From: Elusimicrobiota bacterium
Lineage (GTDB): Bacteria > Elusimicrobiota > Elusimicrobia > UBA1565 > UBA9628
DNA: 64,000 bases
NCBI GenBank assembly: GCA_027452025.1
Contig: DAIDHI010000105.1
Coordinates: 45,056-109,055 of the forward strand
Reading direction: 5' to 3'
Shown: positions 1 to 8,839 of the stretch, piece by piece
How positions within the stretch are numbered: the first letter of the stretch is position 1
How the letters are laid out: the number at the start of each line of letters is the position of its first letter
Translations under genes and position numbers: made by a program
Notes under the pieces: generated by a model
The model's input: the letters and a program-made list of their open reading frames with translations, nothing else
What the model was told of the DNA's origin: nothing
Databases searched by the model: none

Positions 1-192
1 GTAGAGCGTCTCAGGCCGCCTCCCTTTATAGAGCCCGGCCTCCGTCTCCAGCGCGCGCAGGTAGCGCCGCGCAATGGCGTTTTGTCCGGAAAAAGCGGCG
101 AAATCGCAGTAGTAGCACTTGATGGAGCAGAAGGGGATGTGGACGTAGAGGCCGAGTCGCGGGAAGTCTTGCACCTTCTCGAATTGTGCCAA
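1..192 (-). CDS. HemW-like radical SAM protein, N-terminal fragment cut by window edge
   Basis: Reading the minus strand from a TTG at 192 gives 64 residues that run off the left edge. The peptide contains LYVHIPFCSIKCYYCDF, which is the N-terminal signature of the HemW/coproporphyrinogen III oxidase-like radical SAM family, with the CxxxCxxC cluster motif. Family members bind a 4Fe-4S cluster and SAM; HemW itself acts as a heme chaperone. The start is uncertain: a GTG at 174 in the same frame is equally possible. It is divergent from the gene at 239. I cannot separate HemW from the true anaerobic coproporphyrinogen oxidase on this short fragment. Confidence 0.8.
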   Translation of the reverse strand, partial: MAQFEKVQDFPRLGLYVHIPFCSIKCYYCDFAAFSGQNAIARRYLRALETEAGLYKGRRPETLY

Positions 193-226
193 AATCCGCG
201 CCGGCCGTCCAGACGCCGCTATTTGT

Positions 227-232
227 TAGAAT
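227..232 (+). promoter_or_regulatory. -10 box TAGAAT, 6 nt before the GTG at 239
   Basis: TAGAAT is followed by six bases and then the GTG start. There is no room for a Shine-Dalgarno site, so the transcript is predicted to be leaderless. Part of a pattern repeated through the window. Confidence 0.55.
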
Positions 233-238
233 GCGCGC

Positions 239-3200
239 GTGATCCTGCCGCTCCTCCTGTTCGCTCTCCCTCCGGCGCCCGCCCGCGCGGCGCAAAGCCC
301 CGAGCGGGCCTGGACGGCTTTGACGCGCGACGTGCGCGCCGAGCCGCGGGATTTGGGCGTGCGCCCCGGCCGCTTTGCGCCCACGTTCCCGGTTCCCGCC
401 GTCGAGCAGGTCCTGGCCGATCCCCTGCGCGGCCTGCCGCGCCTCAGGCGCTGGCTCTCCGACCTCTCGCGGCCGCTGTCCTCGCAGGAGGCGCTGCGCT
501 TCGCCGCGGCGAGTCTGGGCGACAATCCCGCGCTGGCGAAGACGGCCTCCGCCGTCTCCTGCCCGGCCCTTCCGCCGGCGCTGCGGCCCGCCGTCGAGCG
601 CCTGGCGGGGGCGCTGGCGGCCGACCAGCGCCTCGTCGCGAGGGCTGCGGACTCGATCCCGGCGGGCCTGCGCGAGCGCGCGCTGGCGCAAGTCGCAGCC
701 CTGGCCCGCTCGCAAGACGTGCCTGCCCTCGACCCGGGCCTCTTCGATGAGCTCAAAGGCTTCCGGCAAGACGAGATGGAGGCCGCGGCCCGCGCCGCCG
801 CGGCGGCCGTCGACGCCGCGCTGCCCCGGCTGGAGGCCGCCGCTCGCGGGCGGCCGTCCGGCCGCTGGACCTGCGCCACGCCGCAAGGCGGCGTCGTCGT
901 CACGGGCGTCGAGGGCGGTCGCCACGGCGAAGAGGAGCTCTCGAAGACTCTGCTCGAGATCGGCCTCGGCGGCGCCTCGCGCTACGACGGGCCGGCCGCG
1001 GCGGCCGGGCCCGGGCAGCTGCGCGTCCTCGTCGACCTCGGAAGCGCCGTCATCGCGAGCACGGGCGCGGCCGCGGGCTCGGGCGCCTTCGGCGTGGGGC
1101 TGCTGTACCTGCCGCGGGCCTCGAACGCGCGGGTGCGCGCCGGAGACCTCTCGCTCGGAGCCGGGCTCTTCGGCGTGGGCGCGGCGTTTATCGTCGCCGA
1201 CGCGGCGCGTCTGGCGTGCGGGCGCTTCTGCGAAGGCGCGGCGGCCTTCGGCGAAGGCGTGCTCTCCGCGCAAGGCGACGGCGCTTCGCTGAGCGCCGGG
1301 CTCGCGGCCCAGGGCTTCGGCCTGACGCGAGGCGCCGGCGTGCTGCTGTTGCGGGGCGCGCGCGCGCGCCTCTCCTGCGGCCTGTCGGTGCCGGATCCCC
1401 GCGATGCCAAGGCTTCCCTCGGCCTCTGCCAGGGAGTCGGCTACGGCCCGCGCGCGTTCGCGGCCGGGGGCGTGGGAGTGGCCGACGTGCGCGGAGACGG
1501 AGCGCGCCTCGACTCCGGCTATTTCGCCCAAGGCGCCGGCTATTGGCACGGGCTGGGAGCGCTCTTCCTTTCCGGCAACGACGCCTCCGTCCGGGCCCGC
1601 CGCTACGATCAGGGCTCGGGCGTGCACATGGCGGCCGGCGTCTTGCTCGTCGACGGCCGCCGAGACCGCTTCGCCAATTGGGGCGTCGGCCCGGCCTTCG
1701 GCTGGGACCTGGGCGTGGGCGTGCTCGAGTCTCGCGGCCAGGACGATCGATTCCAGGCCGATTGGGCCGCCGGCCGGGGCGAATACAACGGGCGCTCCCT
1801 CGTCTACGTCTCCGGGCAAGGCAACGAACTGCGCATGCCGGGGCTCGGCACCGCTGAGTTTCGACGCGGCGCTCCCGGCTACGGCCTCGCTCAGGTCTTG
1901 GGCCGCGGCAACCGCGTCTGGGCTCCGGGTCTGGCGCAGGCGACGCCCACGGGCTCCTTCGACGTCAGGACCAGCCCCTGGGGTGTTCTGCGGATTTCCG
2001 GCGGCGGACGACTGGACCCCGAGGTCTCGAGCCGCGCCGTCTCCTGGCCCGACGTCCACCGCTCCTCCGAAGCCGCCCGGGAAGAGGCCGAGCTGGCCGC
2101 GCTCGGGCCGCGTCCTCAAGCCGGCCCGGCCGCGCTGGCCTGGGACCTGTACGTCGCCTCCCATTTTCCCTTTGTCCCCAGCGCCGTCTCCGAGGCCGCC
2201 GCGCGCGTGCTGACGGCCGGGCCGGAGGCGGCCGGCGACCTGCTCGAGCTCTACACGCCCGAGGCCTTCGACCAGGACCTCTGGATCCGCGCGGCGTTCT
2301 CGGCCCTGGGTCCCGGCGCCGCGGGGCCGTTGTCGCGCGAGCTCGCCAAGGCCCAGGGAGCGTCACGGGCGATGCTCGTCGATCTCTACCGCTACCAGCC
2401 CGCGGCGGCGGCGGTCTCGGCCGCGTTCCAACAATCGGCCGATCCCGATTGGCGCGCGCGCAAGGCGGCGGCCGCCGTACTAGGCTCGGAGCTCGGCTCC
2501 CAGGCCGGCGGCGAGCCGGGCCGCTTGCGCGACGTGCGGGCCTGCTTGCGGCTGCTGGAGGGGAAGTCCTCGCCCCAACGGCTGGCCCAGGCCCTCGGAG
2601 ACATCCGGCCGCCCGAGCTCCTGTCCCTGCTCGCCCTGGCCGGCCCGGTAACCCCAAGGCAGCGCCTGGGACTCCTGTCGCTGGCGCCCAGCCCCTTCGA
2701 TCCCGTGCCGCCCGAGCGCCTGCCTGGCTTCGCCGCCCTGCTCGAGACCGACGCCGGCGGCTTCAAGGCGGCGTTCGCCCGCGAGCTCGAGCAGGCCGCG
2801 GGCCTGACCGAGCTTGCGCGCGCCTCGCTCAACGGCTCGCTTTCCGACCGCGAGCCCGAGCCTGAGGTCGCCGCGGCCGCGCTGGTCTCCCTCGGCGCCA
2901 TCGGCCGGCCGGACGACGTCGGCGCGCTGGAGCGGCGCCTGAACGACCCGCGCGCGCCGATTCGCGAGGCGGCCTCCTTTGGCCTGGCCGAGATGGGCGA
3001 GGCGGCGAAGTCCGCGCTGGCCCAGGCGCTTAAGGACCCCTCGCGCCGGGCCGCCGCCGTCGTCGCGGCCGCGCAGAGCTCGGATCCCGGCGTCCTTTCC
3101 CTCCTGAGCGAGGCGATGAGGTCGTCCGACGCGTCCACCCGGCTTCTCGCCGTCGCCTCTCTTTCCGCCCTGCAGACCACGACCTGGGGCCGGCGCAAGG

Positions 3201-3313
3201 ACTTCGCGCAGGCGCTTTCCGCGCTGGCTGCGGGCGACTCGTCCGCCTCGGTGCGCGCCTCGGCCGCGGCCGTCCTCGGCGATATCCAGCCGGCCCAGGT
3301 GGCGCGGCGATGA
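239..3313 (+). CDS. Large secreted protein: glycine-rich repeat region followed by HEAT repeats
   Basis: This 1,024-residue protein starts with a short Sec-type signal peptide (hydrophobic LLLFAL, cleavage likely near ARAAQ), so it is probably exported. Residues about 230-600 are glycine-rich with a repeated pattern of GxGxLxxxGxxxxxR type, which looks like a beta-helix or other beta-solenoid. Residues about 640-1,020 are alpha-helical and alanine/leucine-rich, with HEAT-like repeats such as EAASFGLAEMG and VRASAAAVLGDI. I do not recognise the specific family and assign no enzymatic role. The GTG start is chosen from the signal peptide and the -10 box just upstream. Its stop codon overlaps the era start by 4 nt, so the two are probably co-transcribed. 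Several long reading frames on both strands here are shadows of this GC-rich gene. Confidence 0.8.
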   Translation: MILPLLLFALPPAPARAAQSPERAWTALTRDVRAEPRDLGVRPGRFAPTFPVPAVEQVLADPLRGLPRLRRWLSDLSRPLSSQEALRFAAASLGDNPALAKTASAVSCPALPPALRPAVERLAGALAADQRLVARAADSIPAGLRERALAQVAALARSQDVPALDPGLFDELKGFRQDEMEAAARAAAAAVDAALPRLEAAARGRPSGRWTCATPQGGVVVTGVEGGRHGEEELSKTLLEIGLGGASRYDGPAAAAGPGQLRVLVDLGSAVIASTGAAAGSGAFGVGLLYLPRASNARVRAGDLSLGAGLFGVGAAFIVADAARLACGRFCEGAAAFGEGVLSAQGDGASLSAGLAAQGFGLTRGAGVLLLRGARARLSCGLSVPDPRDAKASLGLCQGVGYGPRAFAAGGVGVADVRGDGARLDSGYFAQGAGYWHGLGALFLSGNDASVRARRYDQGSGVHMAAGVLLVDGRRDRFANWGVGPAFGWDLGVGVLESRGQDDRFQADWAAGRGEYNGRSLVYVSGQGNELRMPGLGTAEFRRGAPGYGLAQVLGRGNRVWAPGLAQATPTGSFDVRTSPWGVLRISGGGRLDPEVSSRAVSWPDVHRSSEAAREEAELAALGPRPQAGPAALAWDLYVASHFPFVPSAVSEAAARVLTAGPEAAGDLLELYTPEAFDQDLWIRAAFSALGPGAAGPLSRELAKAQGASRAMLVDLYRYQPAAAAVSAAFQQSADPDWRARKAAAAVLGSELGSQAGGEPGRLRDVRACLRLLEGKSSPQRLAQALGDIRPPELLSLLALAGPVTPRQRLGLLSLAPSPFDPVPPERLPGFAALLETDAGGFKAAFARELEQAAGLTELARASLNGSLSDREPEPEVAAAALVSLGAIGRPDDVGALERRLNDPRAPIREAASFGLAEMGEAAKSALAQALKDPSRRAAAVVAAAQSSDPGVLSLLSEAMRSSDASTRLLAVASLSALQTTTWGRRKDFAQALSALAAGDSSASVRASAAAVLGDIQPAQVARR

Positions 3314-4203
3314 GCGCCTTCAAAGCCGGCTTTGTCGCGCTCCTGGGACGCCCCAACGCCGGCAAGTCCACGCTGCTCAACCGCATCCTCGGCGCCCGGC
3401 TGTCGATCGTCTCCGCAAAGCCCCAGACCACGCGCCACAAGATCGTGGGCATCCTGGACGGCAAGGACTACCAGGTCTGCTTCCTCGACACTCCGGGGCT
3501 CATCCCGTCGCCCTCCGACCCGCTCCAACGGGCGCTTCGCCGCGCCGCCAAGCAGGCCGCGCAAGACGACGCGGACATCATCGTCTTGCTCGTCGAGCCC
3601 GAGAAGCCTTCGGCGGCGGACTTGGAGGAGCTCGGCGGCCTGTCGCGCTCGGGCGTGCCCGTCATCCTCGCCCTCGGCAAGGCCGACATCGAGGCGCGCA
3701 AGCCCTTCCACGACGCCGCGCTCAAGGCCTACGCGGAGGCGGTCAAGCCGGCCGCCGTCCTGCGCGTCTCCGGCCTCAAGGGAGACGGCGTCGACCAACT
3801 GCTGCGCGAGGTGGTCGCGCGCCTGCCCGAGTCGCCCGCGCTCTACGAGCCGGGACAGCTCTCCGACCGCTGGGAGCGCTTCTTCGCCGCCGAGATCGTG
3901 CGCGAGAAGGTCTTCGAGCTCTACCACGAGGAGATCCCGCACGCCACGGCCGTCGTCGTGGAGCACTTCTCCGAGCAGCCCGGCCGGCCCGACGAGATCG
4001 CGGCCACGCTGTATGTGGAGCGCGACGGCCAGAAAGGCATCCTGCTCGGCAAGAAGGGCGAGGCGCTGCGACGCTTGTCCGACCGCTCGCGCCAAGCCAT
4101 CGAAGCCTTCACCGGCCGGCCCGCCGTCTTGGACCTATGGGTCAAGGTGCGCCACAACTGGCGCAAGGACCCGAAGGCGCTGGCCGAGTTCGGCTACCTT
4201 TAG
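3310..4203 (+). CDS. era: GTPase Era
   Basis: A 297-residue protein of the usual Era length. Era is a GTPase that binds the 3' end of 16S rRNA through a C-terminal KH domain and is needed for 30S subunit assembly. The G1 P-loop GRPNAGKS (residues 13-20) and G3 DTPG (60-63) are intact. The KH domain lies at about 205-285 with a GKKGE loop. The G4 motif, normally NKxD, reads GKAD at 123-126, so the guanine-contacting Asn is replaced by Gly, and the G5 region reads SGLKG rather than SALKG. The ATG overlaps the upstream stop by 4 nt. Confidence 0.95.
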   Translation: MSAFKAGFVALLGRPNAGKSTLLNRILGARLSIVSAKPQTTRHKIVGILDGKDYQVCFLDTPGLIPSPSDPLQRALRRAAKQAAQDDADIIVLLVEPEKPSAADLEELGGLSRSGVPVILALGKADIEARKPFHDAALKAYAEAVKPAAVLRVSGLKGDGVDQLLREVVARLPESPALYEPGQLSDRWERFFAAEIVREKVFELYHEEIPHATAVVVEHFSEQPGRPDEIAATLYVERDGQKGILLGKKGEALRRLSDRSRQAIEAFTGRPAVLDLWVKVRHNWRKDPKALAEFGYL

Positions 4204-4218
4204 CGCTCGGCCCCGGTG

Positions 4219-4986
4219 CTAAGGCAGGAGCTCCGCGGCCGCTTCCGCCTGCGTCGCGGGTCTGGCCGGCGTCAAGGAGTGGAGCGGCGGGGCGAGCGCG
4301 ACCTGCGCCGCTTCCTTGGGCGGCTCGGGAGCCGCGATCTCGGACGCCTTGATTTCCGCCGTCGAGGGGCGCGCCGGCGCGGGAGCGGCCGCAGACGGCA
4401 TCTCAATCGAGGCGGCCGGCCCAGGCGGGCCCAGCAGAGACGCCAAGACCGCCGCGACCTCCTTGACCGCCGCCTTCGGCGGCTTGCGCATGTTGTGGTC
4501 GGCCGGAGAGCCCGGCTCGCCGCCCCAGGCGTTGTGCCATTCCAGCCCCGTCAACGGGCGGCCGGGCGAGGCCGTGCCGTAGACGAAGGGAGCGATCACG
4601 TCCAAGAAGGGACCTCCGAGGTAGCTCGTGACCATCCTGACGTCGACGGCCAGGACGGCGCCCACGCCGCGACCCTTCAGCTTGGCCAGGACGTCGCCCT
4701 GCTGGAGCGTGTCCAGGCGGCCGGGCGCCCGCGCGCTGCCCGTGATCTCCTCGAGCAGCCGGGAGGTCTGCGCGGTATCGAGGATGCTGTAGCCGCGCGC
4801 GCGCAGCTCGCTGGCCAGCGCATCGCCGACTTCCGGGCGGTTCGAGGTCGTGACGAGCGCGCCTGCCGGCTCGGACAGCGGCTTGCCCACCACCACGAAT
4901 TTCGAGCCGCCGCAAGCGCTCAGCAGCGCCGCAGTGCAGGCGGCGAGTGCGGCGCGGCCGGCGCCGCGATCCTGGCTGGTCGGCAT
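4219..4986 (-). CDS. Putative lipoprotein
   Basis: This 255-residue protein has an N-terminal hydrophobic stretch ending in the lipobox LLSACGGS, so it is probably lipid-modified on Cys25 and membrane-anchored. The middle (about 45-170) has a mixed alpha/beta look, with a segment SELRARGYSILDT similar to secreted lipoproteins of the CsgG-like or TolB N-terminal sort; that comparison is weak. The last 80 residues are Ala/Pro-rich and low in complexity, probably a flexible tail. It ends 15 nt from the convergent era gene. A TAAACT box 8 nt before the ATG suggests a leaderless transcript. Function unknown. Confidence 0.75.
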   Translation of the reverse strand: MPTSQDRGAGRAALAACTAALLSACGGSKFVVVGKPLSEPAGALVTTSNRPEVGDALASELRARGYSILDTAQTSRLLEEITGSARAPGRLDTLQQGDVLAKLKGRGVGAVLAVDVRMVTSYLGGPFLDVIAPFVYGTASPGRPLTGLEWHNAWGGEPGSPADHNMRKPPKAAVKEVAAVLASLLGPPGPAASIEMPSAAAPAPARPSTAEIKASEIAAPEPPKEAAQVALAPPLHSLTPARPATQAEAAAELLP

Positions 4987-4994
4987 CGCCGCCC

Positions 4995-5000
4995 AGTTTA
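4995..5000 (-). promoter_or_regulatory. -10 box TAAACT, 8 nt before the ATG at 4986
   Basis: On the minus strand TAAACT is followed by eight GC-rich bases and the ATG of the lipoprotein gene. No Shine-Dalgarno sequence fits in the gap. Confidence 0.45.
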
Positions 5001-6728
5001 TCCTCCGTCGCTCCTCGCGTCAAGCCATGCCCGCACCTCGCGGGCCGAGAGGCAGTTGAGCACGTCCCGAGGCGTCAGCCACGCCCGCCGCGCGATCTTG
5101 ACGGCCATCTCCATATAGCGGAATTCGCGCGTCGAATGCGCGTCGGTATCGAGGGCGATCGGACAGCCGAGCTCGCGCGCCCGCTGCGCGCGCACGTCGT
5201 CGATGTCCTGGCGGTCGGGCTGGCCGTTGATCTCGAAAGCCGTGCCGGACTTCGCCGCCGCGGCCATGACCATCTCCGCGTCGAAGGCGTAGGCGGGCCT
5301 GCGGTTGATCAGGCGTCCGGACAGATGGCCGACGATGTCGACGCGGCGGTTGGAGGCCGCCTTGACCAGGCGCGCCGTCATCTCGGCCTCGCTCTGCTTG
5401 AAGCGCGAGTGCACCGAGCCGATGACGACGTCGATCTCGTCCAGGACGTCGTCGGGATAGTCCATGCGCCCGTCTTCGAGGATATCGACCTCCATCGAGC
5501 GCATGAGCGCGATGCCGCCGATCTTTCTTTCCAGGCGGCGCACTTCGGCGATGGTCTTGCGCAGCCGGGCCGCCTTGAGGCCCTTGGTCATGTAGAGCGA
5601 CTGCGAGTGGTCGGCCAGCGCCACCCATTCCCAGCCCCGCTCCTTAGCCGCCCGCGCCATCGCCTCCAGGCTCTGGCGGCCGTCGGTGTAGGTCGAGTGG
5701 TTGTGAAAGTCGCCGCGCACGTCCTCGAGCTCGACGAGCCTGGGAAGTTTTCCCTGCCGCGCGGCGTCGATCTCGCCGCGGTCTTCGCGCAGCTCGGGCG
5801 GGGTCCAGGCCAACCCGAGAGCCGCGTAGACGTCCTCCTCGGTCCTTCCGGCCACGGGCCGCTTCTGGTTCTTGTCGGACAGACGGAAGACCCCGTATTC
5901 GTTGACGGTCAGGCCCTTCTTGAGCGCGAGGGCGCGCAGGGCGATGTTGTGGGCCTTCGAACCCGTGAAATAGACCAGAGCCGCCCCGAAGGACTGCGGC
6001 GGAACGACGCGCAGGTCGCACTGCGGGCCGGCGAGCAGGTTGACGCTCGCCTTGGTGCCGCCCTGGGCGATGACTGAGCGCACCTGCGGCAGCTTCACGA
6101 AGGCCGCGATAGCCTCGGAAGCCGACTTCGAGGCGCATAATATATCGATGTCGCCCACCGTCTCGCGCCCGCGCCTAGTCGAGCCGGCGACCTCGGCGCG
6201 CAGGACCCCGGGCAGCTGCCGCAGCCGAACCGCCAACTCCTCGGCGATCTGCGCGGCCTCCAGGCAGAGAAGGCGCGGTTTTTCCCGGGCGAAGGGCAAG
6301 CCCTTGAGGACGTTCTCCTCGGCCTTGGGGCCGAAGCCAGGCATCTCGCGCAGGCGCCCGGCGCGCGCCGCGTCCTCGAGGGCCTTGAGATCGGCGATGC
6401 CGGCTTCGAAAAGGTGCCGGGCTTTCTTCGGTCCGAGTCCGGGCAGGCGCAGCATCTCCTGCAGCCCGACGGGGAAGCGCCGTCGCAGCGCTCGCAGCTC
6501 GCCCCACGTCCCGCAGCCGGCGACCTCCTTGAGGTGGGCGGCGATATTGGAGCCGATGCCGGGGACCTCCAGGACCTCCTTTTCGGGCATCTCGCAGACG
6601 GGCTTGGGCAGCGCGGCGACTGCGAAAGAGGCGCGCTGGTAGGCCCTCACCTTGAATGGATTGGCGCCCGCAAGCTCCAGAAGGACGGCCATCTCGGAAA
6701 GCAGCGCGGAGGCCTCGGCGTTGGTCAT
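4998..6728 (-). CDS. polX: PolX-type DNA polymerase/3'-5' exonuclease with PHP domain
   Basis: A 576-residue protein with the domain order of bacterial family X polymerases. First come the helix-hairpin-helix 8-kDa region and fingers (about 1-150, with PGIGSNIAAHL and PGLGPKKA). The nucleotidyltransferase palm follows (about 165-310) with the GSTRRGRETVGDID motif carrying metal-binding Asp residues. Last is a C-terminal PHP phosphoesterase domain (about 335-570) with HNHSTYTDG and further His/Asp metal ligands (ADHS, GSVHS, DTDAHS). Such enzymes act in base-excision repair, with gap filling by the palm and 3'-5' exonuclease activity by the PHP domain. The ATG is preceded by TAGAAT at a 6-nt distance and by no Shine-Dalgarno site. 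Confidence 0.92.
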   Translation of the reverse strand: MTNAEASALLSEMAVLLELAGANPFKVRAYQRASFAVAALPKPVCEMPEKEVLEVPGIGSNIAAHLKEVAGCGTWGELRALRRRFPVGLQEMLRLPGLGPKKARHLFEAGIADLKALEDAARAGRLREMPGFGPKAEENVLKGLPFAREKPRLLCLEAAQIAEELAVRLRQLPGVLRAEVAGSTRRGRETVGDIDILCASKSASEAIAAFVKLPQVRSVIAQGGTKASVNLLAGPQCDLRVVPPQSFGAALVYFTGSKAHNIALRALALKKGLTVNEYGVFRLSDKNQKRPVAGRTEEDVYAALGLAWTPPELREDRGEIDAARQGKLPRLVELEDVRGDFHNHSTYTDGRQSLEAMARAAKERGWEWVALADHSQSLYMTKGLKAARLRKTIAEVRRLERKIGGIALMRSMEVDILEDGRMDYPDDVLDEIDVVIGSVHSRFKQSEAEMTARLVKAASNRRVDIVGHLSGRLINRRPAYAFDAEMVMAAAAKSGTAFEINGQPDRQDIDDVRAQRARELGCPIALDTDAHSTREFRYMEMAVKIARRAWLTPRDVLNCLSAREVRAWLDARSDGG

Positions 6729-6734
6729 GATCCG

Positions 6735-6740
6735 ATTCTA
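6735..6740 (-). promoter_or_regulatory. -10 box TAGAAT, 6 nt before the polX ATG
   Basis: Minus-strand TAGAAT, six bases, then ATG. Same geometry as the box upstream of position 239. Confidence 0.55.
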
Positions 6741-6788
6741 GAACCGATCGGGGTAAAGCGCAACGAAGACGCCGTCACGACGTTTTGC

Positions 6789-6794
6789 TTAAAT
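6789..6794 (+). promoter_or_regulatory. -10-like TTAAAT, 5 nt before the ATG at 6800
   Basis: An AT-rich patch lies immediately before the S46 peptidase start. TTAAAT is the best hexamer and leaves no space for a Shine-Dalgarno site. Confidence 0.4.
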
Positions 6795-6799
6795 AGCCC

Positions 6800-8839
6800 A
6801 TGAATCACCGAAAGCCCGCTTTTCTGGTCCTTCTTCTCGTCGGCGCCGCGGCCCGCTGCGGCGCCGACGAGGGCATGTGGACCCTCGACAACCTTCCCAA
6901 GGCGCAGCTTGAGCGCCGCTATCACTTCACGCCCACCCGCGACTGGCTCGAGCGCGCGCGACTTGCCTCCGTGCGCTTCAACGACGGCGGCTCGGGAGCC
7001 TTCGTCTCGCCGGACGGCCTGGTCCTGACCAACCATCACGTCGCGCTCGGCCAGCTCTCCAAGGTCTCGACGGAGAAGAACGACTACGTCAAGAACGGCT
7101 TCTTCGCCCGTACTCCGGATGAGGAGCTTAAGTGCCCGGACCTCGAGCTCAACGTCCTGGAATCCATGCAGGACGTCACGCGGCGCGTCCTCTCCGCGGT
7201 CAAGCCGCGCGCGCCGCTGCGAGTCCAAAACGAGCAGCGCAAGGCGGCCATGGCGCGCGTCGAGAAGGAATGCTCGAGAAAAACCGGCCTGCGCTGCGAC
7301 GTCATCGAGCTCTACGAGGGCGGCGAGTATTGGCTCTACCGCTACAAGAAATACACCGACGTTCGGCTGGTCATGGCCCCGGAGCAGCAGGCGGCCTTTT
7401 ACGGACGCGACCCCGACAATTTCACATACCCCCGCTTCGACCTGGATTTCGCGTTCTTCCGCGTCTACGAGAAAGGACGCCCCGTCCGTCCCAAGCAGTA
7501 TTTCCGCTGGAGCCCCCGCGGCGCGGCCGATGGGGAGCTCGTCTTCGTCACGGGCAACCCGGGTTTCACGGAGCGCCAGAAGACCGTCAGCCAGCTCGAG
7601 TTCGACCGCGACACCCGGCTGCCGCTGCATCTGCAGCGCCTGAAGTCCCTCCGGGCCGCCCTCGAGGCGTACTCGGCGGGCGGCGCCGAGGAAGCGCGGC
7701 GGGCGCAGGGCCTCCTCTTCATGCTGCGCAACTCCGTCAAGGCTCTCGACGGCGAACTGAGAGGCCTTCAGGACCCCAAGCTCATCGCCCTCAAGCGCGA
7801 GCGGCAAAAGCCGCTGCGCGCCAAGGCGCCGGAGGCCTTCGACAAGATCGCGCAGGCGCAGAAGCTCCTGGAGTCTCGCCAAAAACAGCGCGAATTCCGA
7901 AGCCTCTTCGGCTCCAAGCTCGCCATGTTCGCCATGACGATCGTGCTGGAGTCCGAGGAGACCGCCAAGCCCAACGACCGGCGCTTCGAGGAGTTCCGCG
8001 ACTCGAACCTGGACTCGCTCAACTTCCGGCTGCTGTCGCCGGCGCCCGTCTACCCGGACCTGGAGCAGGCGGCGCTCACCGACATCCTCGGCCAGGCGCA
8101 AAACAGCCTCGGAGCGGACGATCCCTGGGTCAGGGCCGCGCTTCAGGGCCGCGCACCCGCCGACGAGGCGCGGGAGCTCGTCGCCGCGACCAAGCTCGCC
8201 GACCCGGCCGTCCGCAAGGCCCTGGTGCAGGGCGGCCTCAAGGCCGTCGACGCCTCGGACGACCCTCTGATCCTGTGGGCCAGGCGCCTGGACCCCGCCT
8301 ACCGCGAGCTGCGCAAATGGCATGAGGACAACATCCAGAGCGTCGAGGCCTTGGAGGGCAATCGCATCGCCAAGGCGCGCTTCGCGCTCTACGGCAAGTC
8401 CGAGTATCCCGACGCCACGTTCACGCTGCGCTTGAGCTTCGGCAAAGTCGCCGGCTACGACGAGTTGACGACCCGCGTGCCTTACAAGACCACGTTCTAC
8501 GGCCTCTTCGACCGCGGCGCGTCTTTCGACGACGCGGGTCCTTACCAGATCCCGGCCAGGGTCGACGCCGCCAGGAGCCGCCTCGATCTTTCCGTGCCGC
8601 TCGACTTCGTCGCCACCAACGACATCGTGGGCGGAAATTCCGGCAGCCCCGTGTTCAACCGGGACGCGGAGCTGGTCGGTTTGATCTTCGACGGGAATAT
8701 CCAGAGCCTGGTCTGGGACTACGTCTATTCCGCCCAACAGGGCCGCGCCGTGGCCGTCCATTCCTCCGCCATCCTCCAGGCCTTGCGCAAGATCTACGGG
8801 ATGGACGCCCTGGCCGACGAGCTCGAGGCCAAGCGATGA
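6800..8839 (+). CDS. S46 family dipeptidyl-peptidase (DPP7-like)
   Basis: A 679-residue secreted serine peptidase of MEROPS family S46, which removes dipeptides from peptide N-termini in the periplasm. A signal peptide covers about residues 1-22. The family signature NDGGSGAFVSPDGLVLTNHH gives the catalytic His at 80, and the C-terminal GGNSGSP gives the nucleophilic Ser near 614. In the family, the residue before Asn in the FD-x-N segment separates DPP7 (Gly, hydrophobic or broad P1) from DPP11 (Arg, acidic P1). Here it is Gly (near 632), so a DPP7-like specificity is inferred. It is slightly shorter than the roughly 700-720 residues usual in the family. The stop overlaps the downstream SDR start by 4 nt. 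Confidence 0.93.
   Translation: MNHRKPAFLVLLLVGAAARCGADEGMWTLDNLPKAQLERRYHFTPTRDWLERARLASVRFNDGGSGAFVSPDGLVLTNHHVALGQLSKVSTEKNDYVKNGFFARTPDEELKCPDLELNVLESMQDVTRRVLSAVKPRAPLRVQNEQRKAAMARVEKECSRKTGLRCDVIELYEGGEYWLYRYKKYTDVRLVMAPEQQAAFYGRDPDNFTYPRFDLDFAFFRVYEKGRPVRPKQYFRWSPRGAADGELVFVTGNPGFTERQKTVSQLEFDRDTRLPLHLQRLKSLRAALEAYSAGGAEEARRAQGLLFMLRNSVKALDGELRGLQDPKLIALKRERQKPLRAKAPEAFDKIAQAQKLLESRQKQREFRSLFGSKLAMFAMTIVLESEETAKPNDRRFEEFRDSNLDSLNFRLLSPAPVYPDLEQAALTDILGQAQNSLGADDPWVRAALQGRAPADEARELVAATKLADPAVRKALVQGGLKAVDASDDPLILWARRLDPAYRELRKWHEDNIQSVEALEGNRIAKARFALYGKSEYPDATFTLRLSFGKVAGYDELTTRVPYKTTFYGLFDRGASFDDAGPYQIPARVDAARSRLDLSVPLDFVATNDIVGGNSGSPVFNRDAELVGLIFDGNIQSLVWDYVYSAQQGRAVAVHSSAILQALRKIYGMDALADELEAKR

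Noticed and set aside
26..2164. Long antisense frame of 712 residues opposite the secreted repeat protein
   Set aside because: The protein is Arg/Gly/Ala-rich and low in complexity, as expected for a frame opposite a very GC-rich gene; the plus-strand gene has a signal peptide, promoter and repeats.
4947..6077. Plus-strand frame opposite polX (376 residues)
   Set aside because: PolX on the minus strand has all catalytic motifs; the frame is a GC-rich shadow. The same holds for the long antisense frames at 6725-8761, 13545-15512, 21525-23177, 24536-25999, 26371-27711 and 61081-62373.
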